DNA from: Nilaparvata lugens
Taxonomy: Eukaryota; Arthropoda; Insecta; Hemiptera; Delphacidae
Length of the DNA: 64,000 bases
Reading direction: 5' to 3'
NCBI RefSeq assembly: GCF_014356525.2
Contig: NC_052518.1
Coordinates: 31,030,559 to 31,094,558, forward strand
The notes beneath the pieces are model-generated. The model saw only the letters and a list, made by a program, of their open reading frames with translations. It had not been told where the DNA came from and ran no database searches. Every line of letters starts with the position of its first letter. Positions within the stretch are counted from its first letter, which is position 1. Positions 21,795 through 33,044 of this stretch are shown in pieces. The translations under genes and the position numbers were made by a program.

Positions 21795-23090
21795 GCAGTC
21801 ATCGCGCATAAGAACTCGGCCTCTCTGACTTCAACTTGGCAAATACAGCCAATTATTATTGACTTGTTGTGGCCTATATTGGACGATATAGTTGTGGCCA
21901 GTATCTGATTTTAGCGTGACGATTTAATGTGCTAGACAGCGGGCAAAACAATTGACGTACTGTATATATGACTTCCATGCACGGTTATTAGAGCGACAGA
22001 GTCCTGGAGACAGTCTTCCACGGCTAATAAAGACGGACACCCAGCCACTGCCAAAGTTCTCGCTTCCTCCCGGGTATTTCTTCCTCGTTCTTTCTACGTG
22101 CAACTCATTGGCAGTTATTCATTATACAAATCTCGTTTTTGGTAGGCATTTTAGATATTCTTGACACAAAAGAATTTATCGCGTAAAAATTTACCTGAAC
22201 TATAACAGTGTGAGTTAGTGCCGGAATTTTTTCTTTCATTGGTATTAGAAGGTTACTGGCTACTCATAAATAGTTATTTTATGGTATGAGGATTGCTCAA
22301 TTCGAAGCAATGAACTTTGGTGAAAAAAATTCTTTTTAAATGGGTTGCGAATTTTCCATAATTTAGAATAACCCGTATACAGTACTACTAATTCGAAGTT
22401 TGACTGATTCTAACTTCTAGTGAGCAACATTTTTTTTTAAAAAGGCTGAGAATAGTAACGCTTCTGGAAACTCTGTTGACGATCCCGCTAATGAAATTGA
22501 ACTTGTTCGTTTTCAGAAAAAAAATTGAGAGCGCCAATTTGAGGATTGAGGGTACTGGGGAGAGCAAGCGACTGCAGTTTCTTTGTTGAGAGGGATGAAC
22601 ACGTTTTTAAATCCGTTCCGGGATAAAAAAAAGTGAAAAGAGGTTTTGCCGATCAGGGATGTTGTTGAACAATAACTAGTGACAGGTAACCGGATGTGAA
22701 GCCCTTTTTACTTTCAATTCATTTCTGGTGAGGGTTTTTTTCAGACAGCGGGAGTGGGTCTGTAAAATACCAAAAAGTGGCATTTGTAATTTTGGAGGTT
22801 ATAAGGGTGTTGGTGGTTGATGAGTGGGGGTTGAGGGTGAGATACTGCTTATACTGCTTACTTACTACAGATATTATGCCTTATCGCTCCCAAATCGCTA
22901 TTCCTGCATTTCTTCTATTTATTCATGAAATTAGTATACAGAGTTGGTGAAAATTATGCAAAACAATCACTAGGTCTGAACGGGTGTTTCAATGTTAAGA
23001 AATACACTCATAGACTCGCCGCTATATTCAAATACTGCGGTGAATAATTATTATTGGTTTGTTTGGTCTTGATTACAATTGGGCCTTTTT
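21795..23090. other. Non-coding stretch
   Basis: Nothing recognisable. G-rich patches lie at 22740-22850, and a short possible transcript-like region cannot be supported. Confidence 0.35.
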
Positions 23091-23093
23091 TAG

Positions 23094-23287
23094 TTTCTTT
23101 TCTTTATGATGCCCACATGAGCGTTTTGCTTATGCGTGGGTAATGGAAGAAAGTGCGTCGGTGAATAATTGATGAGATGATCAAACATCCATGCTATCGG
23201 TAGACTCGAACCCACGAACCAGGCGGTACTAGCAGAACGACGTTTGTATAACGCTCCTTACCACAAGACCAACCCGGCCGACGGTGG
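23094..23287 (-). repeat. tRNA-derived SINE, copy 2
   Basis: The minus strand reads CGGCCGGGTTGGTCTTGTGG (A-box region), a spacer, GTGGGTTCGAGTCTACC (B box), then TTTGATCATCTCATCAATTA, CATTACCCACGCATAAGC and CTCATGTGGGCATCATAAAG, ending in an A-rich tail. Better preserved than the copy at 3755-3955. Confidence 0.85.
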
Positions 23288-23504
23288 TTCTTACCATTAT
23301 AAATCCTTATCCCGTATGGTCAAACCGACAAAAGGTTACACAAAAAACTCTTCTAATTCACTGTTTTTGGATGCTATTTTGAAACAAATCGATTTTTGAA
23401 AGAACTGCTAAACCTTCCAGAATGATTTGTAAGCTACCTGAATTCCTAAATTTTGGTTTCAATGATGTATTGGTGTAGATCGATAACTTAATCCTGGAGT
23501 GTAT

Positions 23505-23775
23505 ACTATGTATACAACAACAAGCGGTCAAATAAAACGATAGTACCAAGCACTTATTCCTTATTCCAATCCCTTATTTTCATTCTTCAATATGAATATA
23601 AGTTTAATGAAATATCTTTCAGATAGAATTAATCATTATCAACAAGAATCAACCATAAATATTATTCATTTACCTATTGATTAATATTTATAATATACAA
23701 TTTGAGTAAAAACATAGTTACATCACATATACCGGAATAACTTGAATCACAGCTATCTACTATCTATCTATTACA
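23505..23775 (+). repeat. Left inverted arm
   Basis: Reverse complement of 27765-28045 with scattered mismatches. Similarity stops outward of the GTATAC near 23511. Confidence 0.85.
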
Positions 23776-24639
23776 TGGAAGTAAATAATTGAAAATTAGC
23801 AGTAATGGATGTGTTTTTGAAAATTAATAGCAGACTAATAGATGGATTTTTGAGATTACAGTACTTGTGCATTACTTCTTGAAGCTGTGAATTTGGACCA
23901 TTAAAGAGTTTCAGAAATGATATCTTTAATTATGACAAAAATAGTATTTAAATGTCATTACTATTTAATCAGAATTTCTGTAACTTGGTATTACTAGTTT
24001 TTAAAAGTTCTGCTTATTGAGAATTATGTTTCGCTTTATCGTTCAACTTGTAGGCTTGTAGGCTGCCTACTGGAAAGGTTGCCTGCACTGTAGGATGTAA
24101 CATGTGAGTGCAGAGCACAGCCTCCGGATGAAAACGGGTTTCGGGAAGATTAAAGACCAGAGAGAGAGAAAGAGGTAGAGAACGAGAGAGCCGTTAGCAC
24201 CGTGAATCTAGCCGTGAAGCGTGAGCTCGGGGTGCAAGCAACGTTATTGTACTTGGTTGTGCAACGACAATAGTGAGTTTTTTATGAGTGTGTGCGTACG
24301 CGTGTGTGAATGCGAAAGGGATGAATTAGGGAGCAGGGTGAAAGCAGGGGTTGTCAAACAATTGCAGAAATCACCGACTGCTGAACTGTATAAAGAGAGA
24401 GTTGCTAGGGATTAACGAAGGAAAAGATAGCTTCTGCTCTTCCTCTCAAAGCATATTTTAACATAACACTTATTGCCAGCATGATCAATAATCATGATCA
24501 TGATCATCCTCTTCATCATCCTTGACCCATTTAACATAATTTTGTAGAATACTGATGCTGTGTCTCTCCATAATTAAAAAAACATATCCATAAACTTGAT
24601 AAAATATTTCAATGGGGCTACTGAAATTGTTAATTTATG

Positions 24640-24760
24640 AAGAAATAATTTCATAAGACCCTTCATTTTTAAAACTTTCCTATACAAACACAACAACTAG
24701 TTTCGGCTTACAAGCCATTTTCAATTTTTTTCCAAAATTAAGATTTTGGAAAAAATATAA
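24640..24760 (-). repeat. PLE LTR-like fragment with hammerhead-like core
   Basis: The minus strand at 24723-24694 reads TGAAAATGGCTTGTAAGCC, then GAAACTAGTTG. The stem GGCTT...AAGCC followed by GAAAC and TAGT is the stem II/GAAA arrangement of Penelope-type hammerhead ribozymes. The upstream CTGANGA half is degraded (TGAAAA). Downstream on the minus strand is TGTGTTTGTATAGGAAAGTT, which I recall from insect PLE LTRs. Confidence 0.5.
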
Positions 24761-27700
24761 AGTTTTGATAGAATACTATAAAAAAGTTTTGGAAAAAAGG
24801 TGCTATGACATTTTTTGTTTATTGACTATAACCTAAATTTGCTATCCTTAAGAGGACATTCCCTTTTAGAGGAATAACTCACTCTGTTATTCTCCCCGGA
24901 ATAATAATTCCTCACCGGGTACTTAGTCCGTTTACCGAGTAAATGCATTTTTTTGTTAGCACCAATTAATGAACCATTTTTGAATCGATTATATATTATA
25001 GATTGTGAGCTTGAAATGATTATCCAAAAAGCTTTAGACCACTTTCAATGGATTTTTTACACCTGTAAGAATCTGTTTCCATTGATTTGTATTGCTTCAA
25101 ATTCTCTTACAATGGCTGCTCTCAATTCCATAACATATAGGGCCTGTTCGGTGAAAAACTAGATTTTAAAAATAACTGGAAAATTTTATGGTGTAAGATT
25201 GCAGGACCTAGTGGGCATTGTGTTTCAATCGGTTGACTGACTTATAAACATTTGGTATAGTCAATTAATCTCTTATCGAGTATTTTGGTTTCTCTTGAAA
25301 CCTTGATTCTGTAAGTTGGAGTAGTATTGAAAAGTGGAATTGGTTAAATGATCAATTATTATTTACAATTAATTGTTACTCTTGCACATATAAATGGTCG
25401 CTAACATTCGTTTTGGTTGAAAACCTTTACCAATCTTTAAGAGGAGTATTAACGATCTCTATTTTTCTTATATTAGAGATTTTGGTAAAACTAATGATAT
25501 ACACTGTAAAAGTTGGACTTGACCATACAAGGGTAGCGGCCTCATATGTGCAGATTTTGCTTGTAGTTTGGAATAGATTACGTTGATTGGTAGAATGGGA
25601 AAATCATAATAATTATTATTATAATTCTTATTGCATCTCTCATGACTGAAAGTGTTATATAGGAAAGTGTTCTCAGTGGAAGTGCACTCTCCACTCTCTT
25701 TGAACCACTCTCCGGTTTAATAATATTGTCAACTGTACAGAAGAAGATTCGAAGATATCATGTGTTGTTAGAATTGGAAAAATTGTAATAGAGTAGGTAG
25801 AGGAATTTGGTCTTCATTTTTACAAGAATATAGTTTAATTGAAAAATAAATAAAAGTAGAGTGCACTGTTAGAAAAATCATTGCATCAAAATTATTACTA
25901 GAGTGGAACATAGATTGCTCAAGTTAGTAATCAATTATTGTATCAGAGCTAGGCTTTGTCCTATTGATACAGAAGTGTAGCTAGACTGAGGCATTAATTA
26001 CAATAGAGCTCTCTGATACTGGTAGTGATTTTATCATCTCACATGATGTATCGCTAGAGTGATACACAAATTGTTCAGGTGAGAAATCAATATTGTAGAG
26101 AGGTCACTGGTGGAGCGACATAGATCTCATTGTTACTCAAGAATATTATCAAACTTGTAGCAGTCACACACTCATGGAGTATTATATAGGGAAGTGTAGC
26201 TAGGAGGAGATGTTGCCAAGTAGCATCTTTGCGGAGAACTGTCGAATGTAACAATCAATTGTAGTGGAAAATATTCGTCGAGCAATCTAGGAAAGTGTAG
26301 CTAAAAGGAGATGCTGTCAAGGTGCATTTTCATACAGTACTGTCGGCTATAGCTTTACGAGTCACAATCTCTCGAAATGAGAGTCAAAGTCTCTAGAGAC
26401 ATGATCTGTATTCAGCTGATGCAAGCACGCTCTCAGTGGTCTGATGTCTAATATAACCCCTTTTGTCAACCCTTTCCGATTAAGCAGCCACTGCTCCATG
26501 CTCCATCATTGATTTTACCAACACATAAAATACATCTGTTTTGTAGTAAAGATGCTGTGATATCCATATTGAACAACATACATTTATACAGAGTGTTTAC
26601 AAACTCCTTACCAACACTCCAAGGCATTGTTCCTGGGTAAAAAAAGTATCTTAATATGATATTTGAATTGTCCGGTAGTTTCCAGCTATTCACACAGCGG
26701 CCATTTTGATTTTATCACTTATAATTTTTTCCCTAAATGATGATTGAACATACCAAATTGAAACTTTGCACAATCATTTATAACAACTAGACAAAGCTAC
26801 GAAAAAATTATTAAAATTTTTCAAAAAAATTATGATAATTTTGCAAATTCATAAAACAAAATGGCGGCCATTTAAAATATTGCCTCTTAAATAACTCAAA
26901 AACCGTTGGTTTAACAAAAAATAACAGGAATAACTTTTTCTAGTAAATTTAATTACCTATCGATTAGTACCAGAATTTTACTAAGGCTGCCATACCCCAG
27001 TGATAGGTTACCACTGAAAGTGTGTTGCAGTGCAAACCAGGCATGCTGATAGAGTCAACAATGATGCAACAATCTCTATTTGCTTTGCATGTTAATTATT
27101 AAGATAAAGTTAACATTAGATAAAGGTGGGTCACCAACCACTAAAGCTGCCATATCTCAAAAAAGATATTCTTGTAAAGTTTTTGTAAAACCATCGGTTC
27201 TGTGTATCATGCAGATACGAGGGCATGCCTAACTGTTCTATCCCACTTTATTAATGAGTTGGCTTTCATCTGGCAAACAATAGAGCAGTGCAGCAGAGCA
27301 CACTAGACAAGAAGTGCAAGAAGAAATGAAGAAGGGTATTTGGGCCACAGGAGCACAACATGGACAGCTGATGATAGTGTCTATTCGTTTCATAGTTCTA
27401 CAATGTTGATGACTACCTTTTCATTGATAATGATTGCCTTTTTAGTACTGAGAAAGCTATTCCACTGACTTAGCAGTCTGACTTAATAGAACTACAGCTC
27501 TAAAACTTTCTGTACTGGAATTATTTGGAGACTGTAATATGACAATCTTCAATTAATTTATCTCTATTGCTTGCATTACTCAATAATAAATCATTAATAA
27601 TCTTGGATTCTATCTTCAAGTAATCTTAATTCTAAATTGAATAATTTTAATCTATAATATCTTTGTTCAATCTATCTATACTATATTGAAATTCACATAA

Positions 27701-27764
27701 TAAAGTCAGTAGTAATTATAGGACGGCAAAGTTGCAAATGTTTTGTTACCACCGCCTTTCATGT

Positions 27765-28045
27765 AGTAGATAGCTTCTATTATATAGATAATACATAGCT
27801 GTGATTCAAGTTATTCCGGTATATGTTATGTAACTATGTTTTTATCTGAATTGTATATTATGAATATTAATCAATAGGTGAATGAATAATATTTATGGTT
27901 GATTCTTGTTGATAATGATTAACTCTATCTAAAAGATATTTCATTAAACTTATATCCATATTGAAGAATTAAAATAAGGGATTGAAATAAGGAATAAGTG
28001 CTTGGTACTCTCGTTTTATTTGACCGCTTGTTGGTGTATACATGG
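27765..28045 (-). repeat. Right inverted arm
   Basis: Inverted counterpart of 23505-23775. Just beyond it, AAGCTATGACAGC is directly repeated (28065 and 28083). Confidence 0.85.
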
Positions 28046-28508
28046 TGAAAATTATGGACATAAGCTATGACAGCTATTATTAAGCTATGACAGCAGCTTT
28101 CATTGGGATCCTATTTGAATAGAAAGACTACTTCTCTGTCGCTTCACAATTCTGTTCCGTCATCTTGGATCCACCATATTAAATGATCCAACTTCATTCT
28201 CTCAAATGGGAAGGAGGTCATATGATAAATGATTCCGATACAGAATTTAAAAAAAGAAAATGACTGGCGCGAGCCGCACACCGATATATCAAACAGTTTC
28301 AAATTTTTCCACATTTGAAGAAATCAATAAATCATACAAAAATGAAACGAACGAGTATGCTACATTAATAATCTGACAGATCAAACTTTTCAGTTCAAAG
28401 TGTTAAATATGTGAATCGTTACTAAGTGTTTAATAACACTTGAAAAAGTAAGGCTTTTATATTTTAGATTAAACCTAGTAATTCACTGTTTTCAATTTTT
28501 ATATGATT

Positions 28509-28541
28509 TTATATATATATATATAATATATATATATATAT

Positions 28542-28598
<57 letters not shown>

Positions 28599-28619
28599 TA
28601 TATATATATATATAGATAT

Positions 28620-28691
<72 letters not shown>

Positions 28692-28694
28692 ATT
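28509..28694. repeat. (TA)n microsatellite with CA interruptions
   Basis: About 185 bp of TA repeats, including TACACATATA interruptions. Confidence 0.95.
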
Positions 28695-28721
28695 TATTAG
28701 TGTATTTAAATCTAAATAACT

Positions 28722-28985
28722 ATGGATAATTGTTCAAGATTTCGATGTGTGGTTTTTTCCACTTATTTCCTCTTGAAATATTGTTTCGAAATTATGAACT
28801 ATATGACCACCTTCCCATTGAAAAAAATGAAGCTAGACTCAATATGGCGATTTAAAATGGCAGACCAAAATTTTGAAGCGAAAGAAAAAAAATTTCAATT
28901 CGAATAGGATCTCAAATGAAACCTACTGTTAAATTATCTTTTTAAAAGAAATATCAAGCAGTTTTCATAATTTTCACCAACTCTA
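28722..28985 (+). repeat. Dispersed repeat, uninterrupted copy
   Basis: Homologous to 53845-53945 plus 55262-55405, where a LINE fragment splits it. Shared words are TTTCCTCTTGAAAT, ATGACCACCTTCCCATTG and TTCGAATAGGAT. This copy shows the pre-insertion state. Confidence 0.75.
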
Positions 28986-28989
28986 TATA

Positions 28990-29350
28990 GCTAGAATGAT
29001 TAAGATAATCCGGTATTTTTTCATAACTCTCGTCAAAACTTGCAACAAATAATGCTCCGTTATAATTATGATTCCATATTGATGATTATGATTGGAATCA
29101 TGATTGATGATGACCAAAACACCTATAAAACATAGATCATAGAAGATTCATGGTTTATGAAATAAATAAATTATAAAAGCCACTGTACAGCGGGGAGAGG
29201 ATTAGAACTATTCAGATTACCAAGTTCATTTATTTAGTAGTAGTATCTACTTTATAGTAGTTCACCTACTCCGCTCATAACATACCTCCCTCTATTTAAT
29301 CTTAGAATCCTCAAGTGACATGTAGTCTAATGTTGAACTGTGTAAGCTAT
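28990..29350. other. Non-coding stretch
   Basis: ATGATT/ATCATG-rich imperfect repeats at 29070-29115. No gene is seen. Confidence 0.35.
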
Positions 29351-29351
29351 T

Positions 29352-30169
29352 CTGCCCTAGGCCTACTAAGCAAAAACGCAGTATCTACAAAATTCTCACA
29401 AAATGAGTTACATATATATATAAATTCTCAGAACAACGAGCTCTATCTATTGAACTAAACAAGAACGCAGTATTCCCTTTCGTTGAAGAAATATTAATGA
29501 CATCAAAAACGCAGTATCCACATGATATTTCTTTTTTACTGAACAAAGCCGCAGTATTTTCAATATACTAAGGAAGAACGCAGTATGTGAGCTGTAGATA
29601 CTGCGTTCTTCCTTAGGAACATCACTTACTGCGTTCTTGCTTAGTATATTAGAGGCGACTGGCAGTAACTGACAGTGTATAACACAGCTTAACCTATAAA
29701 GAAAAGATTCATTAGTGATAATAAAGTTTGTCTTTCTATATGATATAATTATATCTATTCTGTTTCAACAAAAATTAATTGACTACTGAATTTTTTCCAA
29801 GGTTTTGGTATAATTTTGGTGGTTTATACTAAGGAAAAACATAGTACTGCATCTTTACTTAAGTATTGGAATGAAATGTTGGTGGTTTATACTAGAGAAA
29901 AACGCAGTACTGCATTGTTGCTCAGCCCACTTGTGATTAAAGAGATGCTATTGCCCAGTAAAAACGCAGTATCTGCTTCTTAAATGCCCTAACACAATTT
30001 TTTGTGGATTTTTACTATTAAAAATAATCTTTTATGTGGACTATTATATACACATCCACAGTATAAAATAAAACCTATTCTAGTTGTTTCAAACACAATT
30101 CAAACTTTGACCTCATTTTTCTCAGTTTGGTTACTTCAGTAGATACTGCGTTCTTGTTTAGTAGGGCAG
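29352..30169. mobile_element. Non-autonomous element built from GCAGTAT motifs
   Basis: The left end CTGCCCTAGGCCTACTAAGC, then AAAAACGCAGTATCTAC, is mirrored at the right end (GTAGATACTGCGTTCTTG, TTTAGTAGGGCAG, 30140-30169). Between them AAACGCAGTAT-type motifs recur at about 29461, 29508, 29553, 29573, 29838 (degraded), 29897 and 29961, plus inverted copies at 29599 and 29625, at irregular spacing. Terminal plus subterminal copies in both orientations resemble transposase-binding arrays of hAT- or P-like elements. No ORF and no clear target duplication. Confidence 0.65.
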
Positions 30170-30174
30170 TAATT

Positions 30175-31320
30175 ATTATTCATGGTCCAAACTATTTTCT
30201 TTTATATTCCTCTTGTATTTGACAGAATGGTATACTTATTAATCAATTTATTATCCATCAAACAGATCATAAGGAAATAACTGGTAGGCCCAGTTGCATA
30301 ATTGCATTTTGAATGACAAACGACAATATTGAATCATAACCTAGAAGGTTTCCCACCATCAGTACCTACATTACAGGCGAACAGGCCTTATTAATGAATA
30401 ATTTCAATGTCGGGATATCTGTTACAAATTCATAGAGTACAAACTACATAGATAATAATGTTTGAAATCATGTTAGACCTTATTATTTTCTCCATTGAAT
30501 GGAACAAATAAGATTTCCTTATAAAATAATCACCGAGTGACTAACAAAAATTTAATACTATCTTATTTTCTCCTTTCATTTATTATGGAATCATCAACTG
30601 CACCGGTCATAACACAACTAATTAGCCAATTGTAAATTGATTTTGTTTATTGTAGTCGGAGAATGAGGACAACCTACCGGGGCTACGCAAATACCAAGCA
30701 CAATTTAAATATACTCGCGCAGCGATTAAATAGTTCTAGTTGGTGTTGCCAAAGAAGTTTGGTTGTAGTCGTTTTTTGACAAATGCAGATGATAATGTTG
30801 TCTTTCTCATGACTAATTAGATTGAATGTTCAGCAAACGTACAATCATAGATAAGACCAAATATATAATGAATTGTGAGATACTGACTTGAAACTTAAAC
30901 GACTGCTGCCGGGTAGTCTATCGCTGAAGGGTTGAGCATGCTGCCACAGCCGAGTTCAGGCTACTAGTGGTTGCTTTGCAGTGCTTTCCAGCTGGAACTT
31001 GGGTAAGTCCACCCCCTCCACATACAGACACTCCTCTGCCGCTACAAAATGGCCGACTCTTCTTTCTCCCCCTCGTCAAAGTCCATCGAACACTGACCCA
31101 TCCCCCACCACCCCATAAGCACGTCACCATCTAATGACAGAAACATCCAAAAATGCACAAGCATGGGAAAGGCTGCCCGCTGCCTCCAACAATGGCTTCT
31201 CACTTTTCTTAGTTTGAGTGCGTGACCAACCGACAATCAAAAAATTCGATCCACTTCAACCACAGTGAAACTACACTCTGACAGCCTTTTTCTCACTGGA
31301 AAGAAGTAGCCTACACTATT
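30175..31320. other. Non-coding stretch with GC-richer, exon-like patch
   Basis: The interval 30900-31200 is less AT-rich and looks unique. It contains AACTTGG|GTAAGTCC, a strong donor for a plus-strand exon ending at 31002, but no coding frame upstream can be defended. A 5' UTR exon or promoter is possible. Confidence 0.3.
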
Positions 31321-31329
31321 CAGTCGGGA

Positions 31330-31930
31330 AACTAAAAATTTTTATACGTGCAATAATCACGATAAAATTGAAAAAAGGAAACTAAATTGCTGTCACTGAC
31401 ATTATTTAAATGAATAAGATTTCCAGACTCCACATTGATACTGTGGAATCTCTCATCAATAAATTGTTGAGATATGGTAAGAACATATTTAAAAAAACTA
31501 TTAACATTATTGTGGAACTCACATTCTGATTTTATGGAGTCTCCTCTCAATTGAAAAATTATAATTGTGAAACTGATATGCGGAATCCTTCTCAATTGAA
31601 ATGGAGGATCGACATACAAAGTTTAAAAAAAAATTGTGAAACTTGCATGGGTAGCTACTATAGAAAAGCACGCTGCACAGTGCAGCTGCTGAACGCCGAA
31701 TTGGAAAAGTAATGAAGGCCTGCATTTGAGTTTCGGACATTTTCAATTCCGCGTTCCTGAGACATCTAGTTCGAGCTAATATTGCCCATGTGAAAATGCT
31801 GCTAACTCCCTTTAACTGAAATAAGAGATGAACTTATGAAATATTAATGGAACTTCAATACACGCATTTTGATTCTGTGGATCTCTCCTCAACTGAAATG
31901 AAGTTACAACTTACAAATTACGTTTTATTG
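31330..31930. repeat. Degenerate tandem repeat, roughly 90-bp unit
   Basis: Repeated 'gtggaa(c)tc...ctc.tcaattgaaa' segments (about 31430-31465, 31513-31560, 31568-31605, 31860-31910) suggest an old tandem array with the word CTCAATTGAAA. Confidence 0.4.
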
Positions 31931-31934
31931 AACA

Positions 31935-32560
31935 ACTTACTATTAAATTGATAGTACATGATAATATGCTCTATTTTACTTCTATTTAACTTCTATAAGA
32001 GGAAGTATTGTTTCTAAGAGAAAAGTACATTACTCTTGCTATTTCACTCACAAGGGATGATAAATAAGTTAATTTATTTGACAGTCAGTGCAATTGTAGA
32101 AGCTTTAATCACGAGAAATTTTGAACAAAATATACTAGTTTAAAGTTGAAGAAAATAATAAATGAAACAAGTATACGTATCACGGCTGCTAAATACAAGC
32201 AACCCTTAAGTAGAGGGTTTGTTTTTATTTCTCGATGGAGTTCTATCTAATTGAAAGGGTGAGTGATCTAGGGTGAGTTTCGAGCTTCACAAGCAGGTTT
32301 CTACTCTTCTCAGCTGATTTAAGATTTCGGAGTTCCTCAATGTGGCTAGATAGCTTCTCAAAATAACATCTAGGAACTTAATACCAAGAATATTATCGAG
32401 TAACACTTGAACGTTATTTGGTATTGGGAACGTATTCATGAAGGATTTTCAGAGAGATTGTAACAAAGCAAGCTTTGGTTGCTCACCGATACTTATAAAT
32501 GATAATCAATGTAATTTGTTCACATTGATTATCTATAAATCTATAATATGATAGGCCCAA
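31935..32560. other. Non-coding stretch
   Basis: Nothing recognised. Confidence 0.35.
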
Positions 32561-32564
32561 AGGA

Positions 32565-33040
32565 AAGAATTGGCTTAGCCCATATACACGTACGGGATAG
32601 GAAACTCACGAATGACGCATCATCACATCTAAACAACTGAATTGGTTAACTTGAAATTCTGCATAAAAATTATTCCTAATTTACTGAGGATGGTCATAGA
32701 TCTATTTTTAGTTCGTCAAGTTTTCATGACGTCAAATTTACAGTTCTTCAACTTTCAAATTCGTCAAGTTTCCAGTTTGTTAAAATTTGCTTGAAAGTGG
32801 CCATATATAAAATAGTGGTTTCAACAGTTCTTTCTTCGATCTTCTTATCCTTCTCCTATCTTTATCTTCTCCTTATATATCTTCGCTTTCATTTATATAA
32901 ATGAAGGGATTAGCTTATACATGTACGCGATATGGAAATACTTGTTTCACGCATCATCGTGTCTAAATTACTGAAATGATTAACATTAAATTTTGCATGA
33001 AAATTCTCAATTTAACAAGAGTTATAGCTGCTCAAACTTT
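32565..33040 (+). repeat. Helitron-like family, two partial copies
   Basis: 32565-32790 and 32885-33030 both read 'TTAG/CTTATACA(C/T)GTACG..AT..GCATCATC...CTAAA..ACTGAA...TTAAC'. The same block occurs on the minus strand at 53680-53790 and 55405-55620 and in part at 51360-51500. In the 53.5-kb copy it leads to the CTAG end. A G9-10 run lies at 33053. Confidence 0.6.
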
Positions 33041-33044
33041 AATT

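Larger units (their letters stand above)
23505..28045. mobile_element. Block of 4.5 kb bounded by long inverted arms
   Basis: The left arm 23505-23775 and right arm 27765-28045 are inverted copies with high identity. They share GACCGCTTGTTG, TTATTCCGGTATATG and ATCAATAGGTGAATGAATAA-type blocks. The interior has no transposase. It holds a PLE LTR-like piece (24640-24760), a repeated GAAAGTGTAGCTA..AGGAGATG motif (26190, 26290) and an ACAGAGTGTTTACAAACTCC end motif (26588) next to an 'ATGGCGGCCATTT' patch. It may be a non-autonomous element with long TIRs or two copies of a repeat in opposite orientation. Confidence 0.6.

Noticed and set aside
29352..30169. CRISPR-like spaced repeats
   Set aside because: The motif occurs in both orientations, is short and unevenly spaced, and is bounded by inverted ends as in a transposon.
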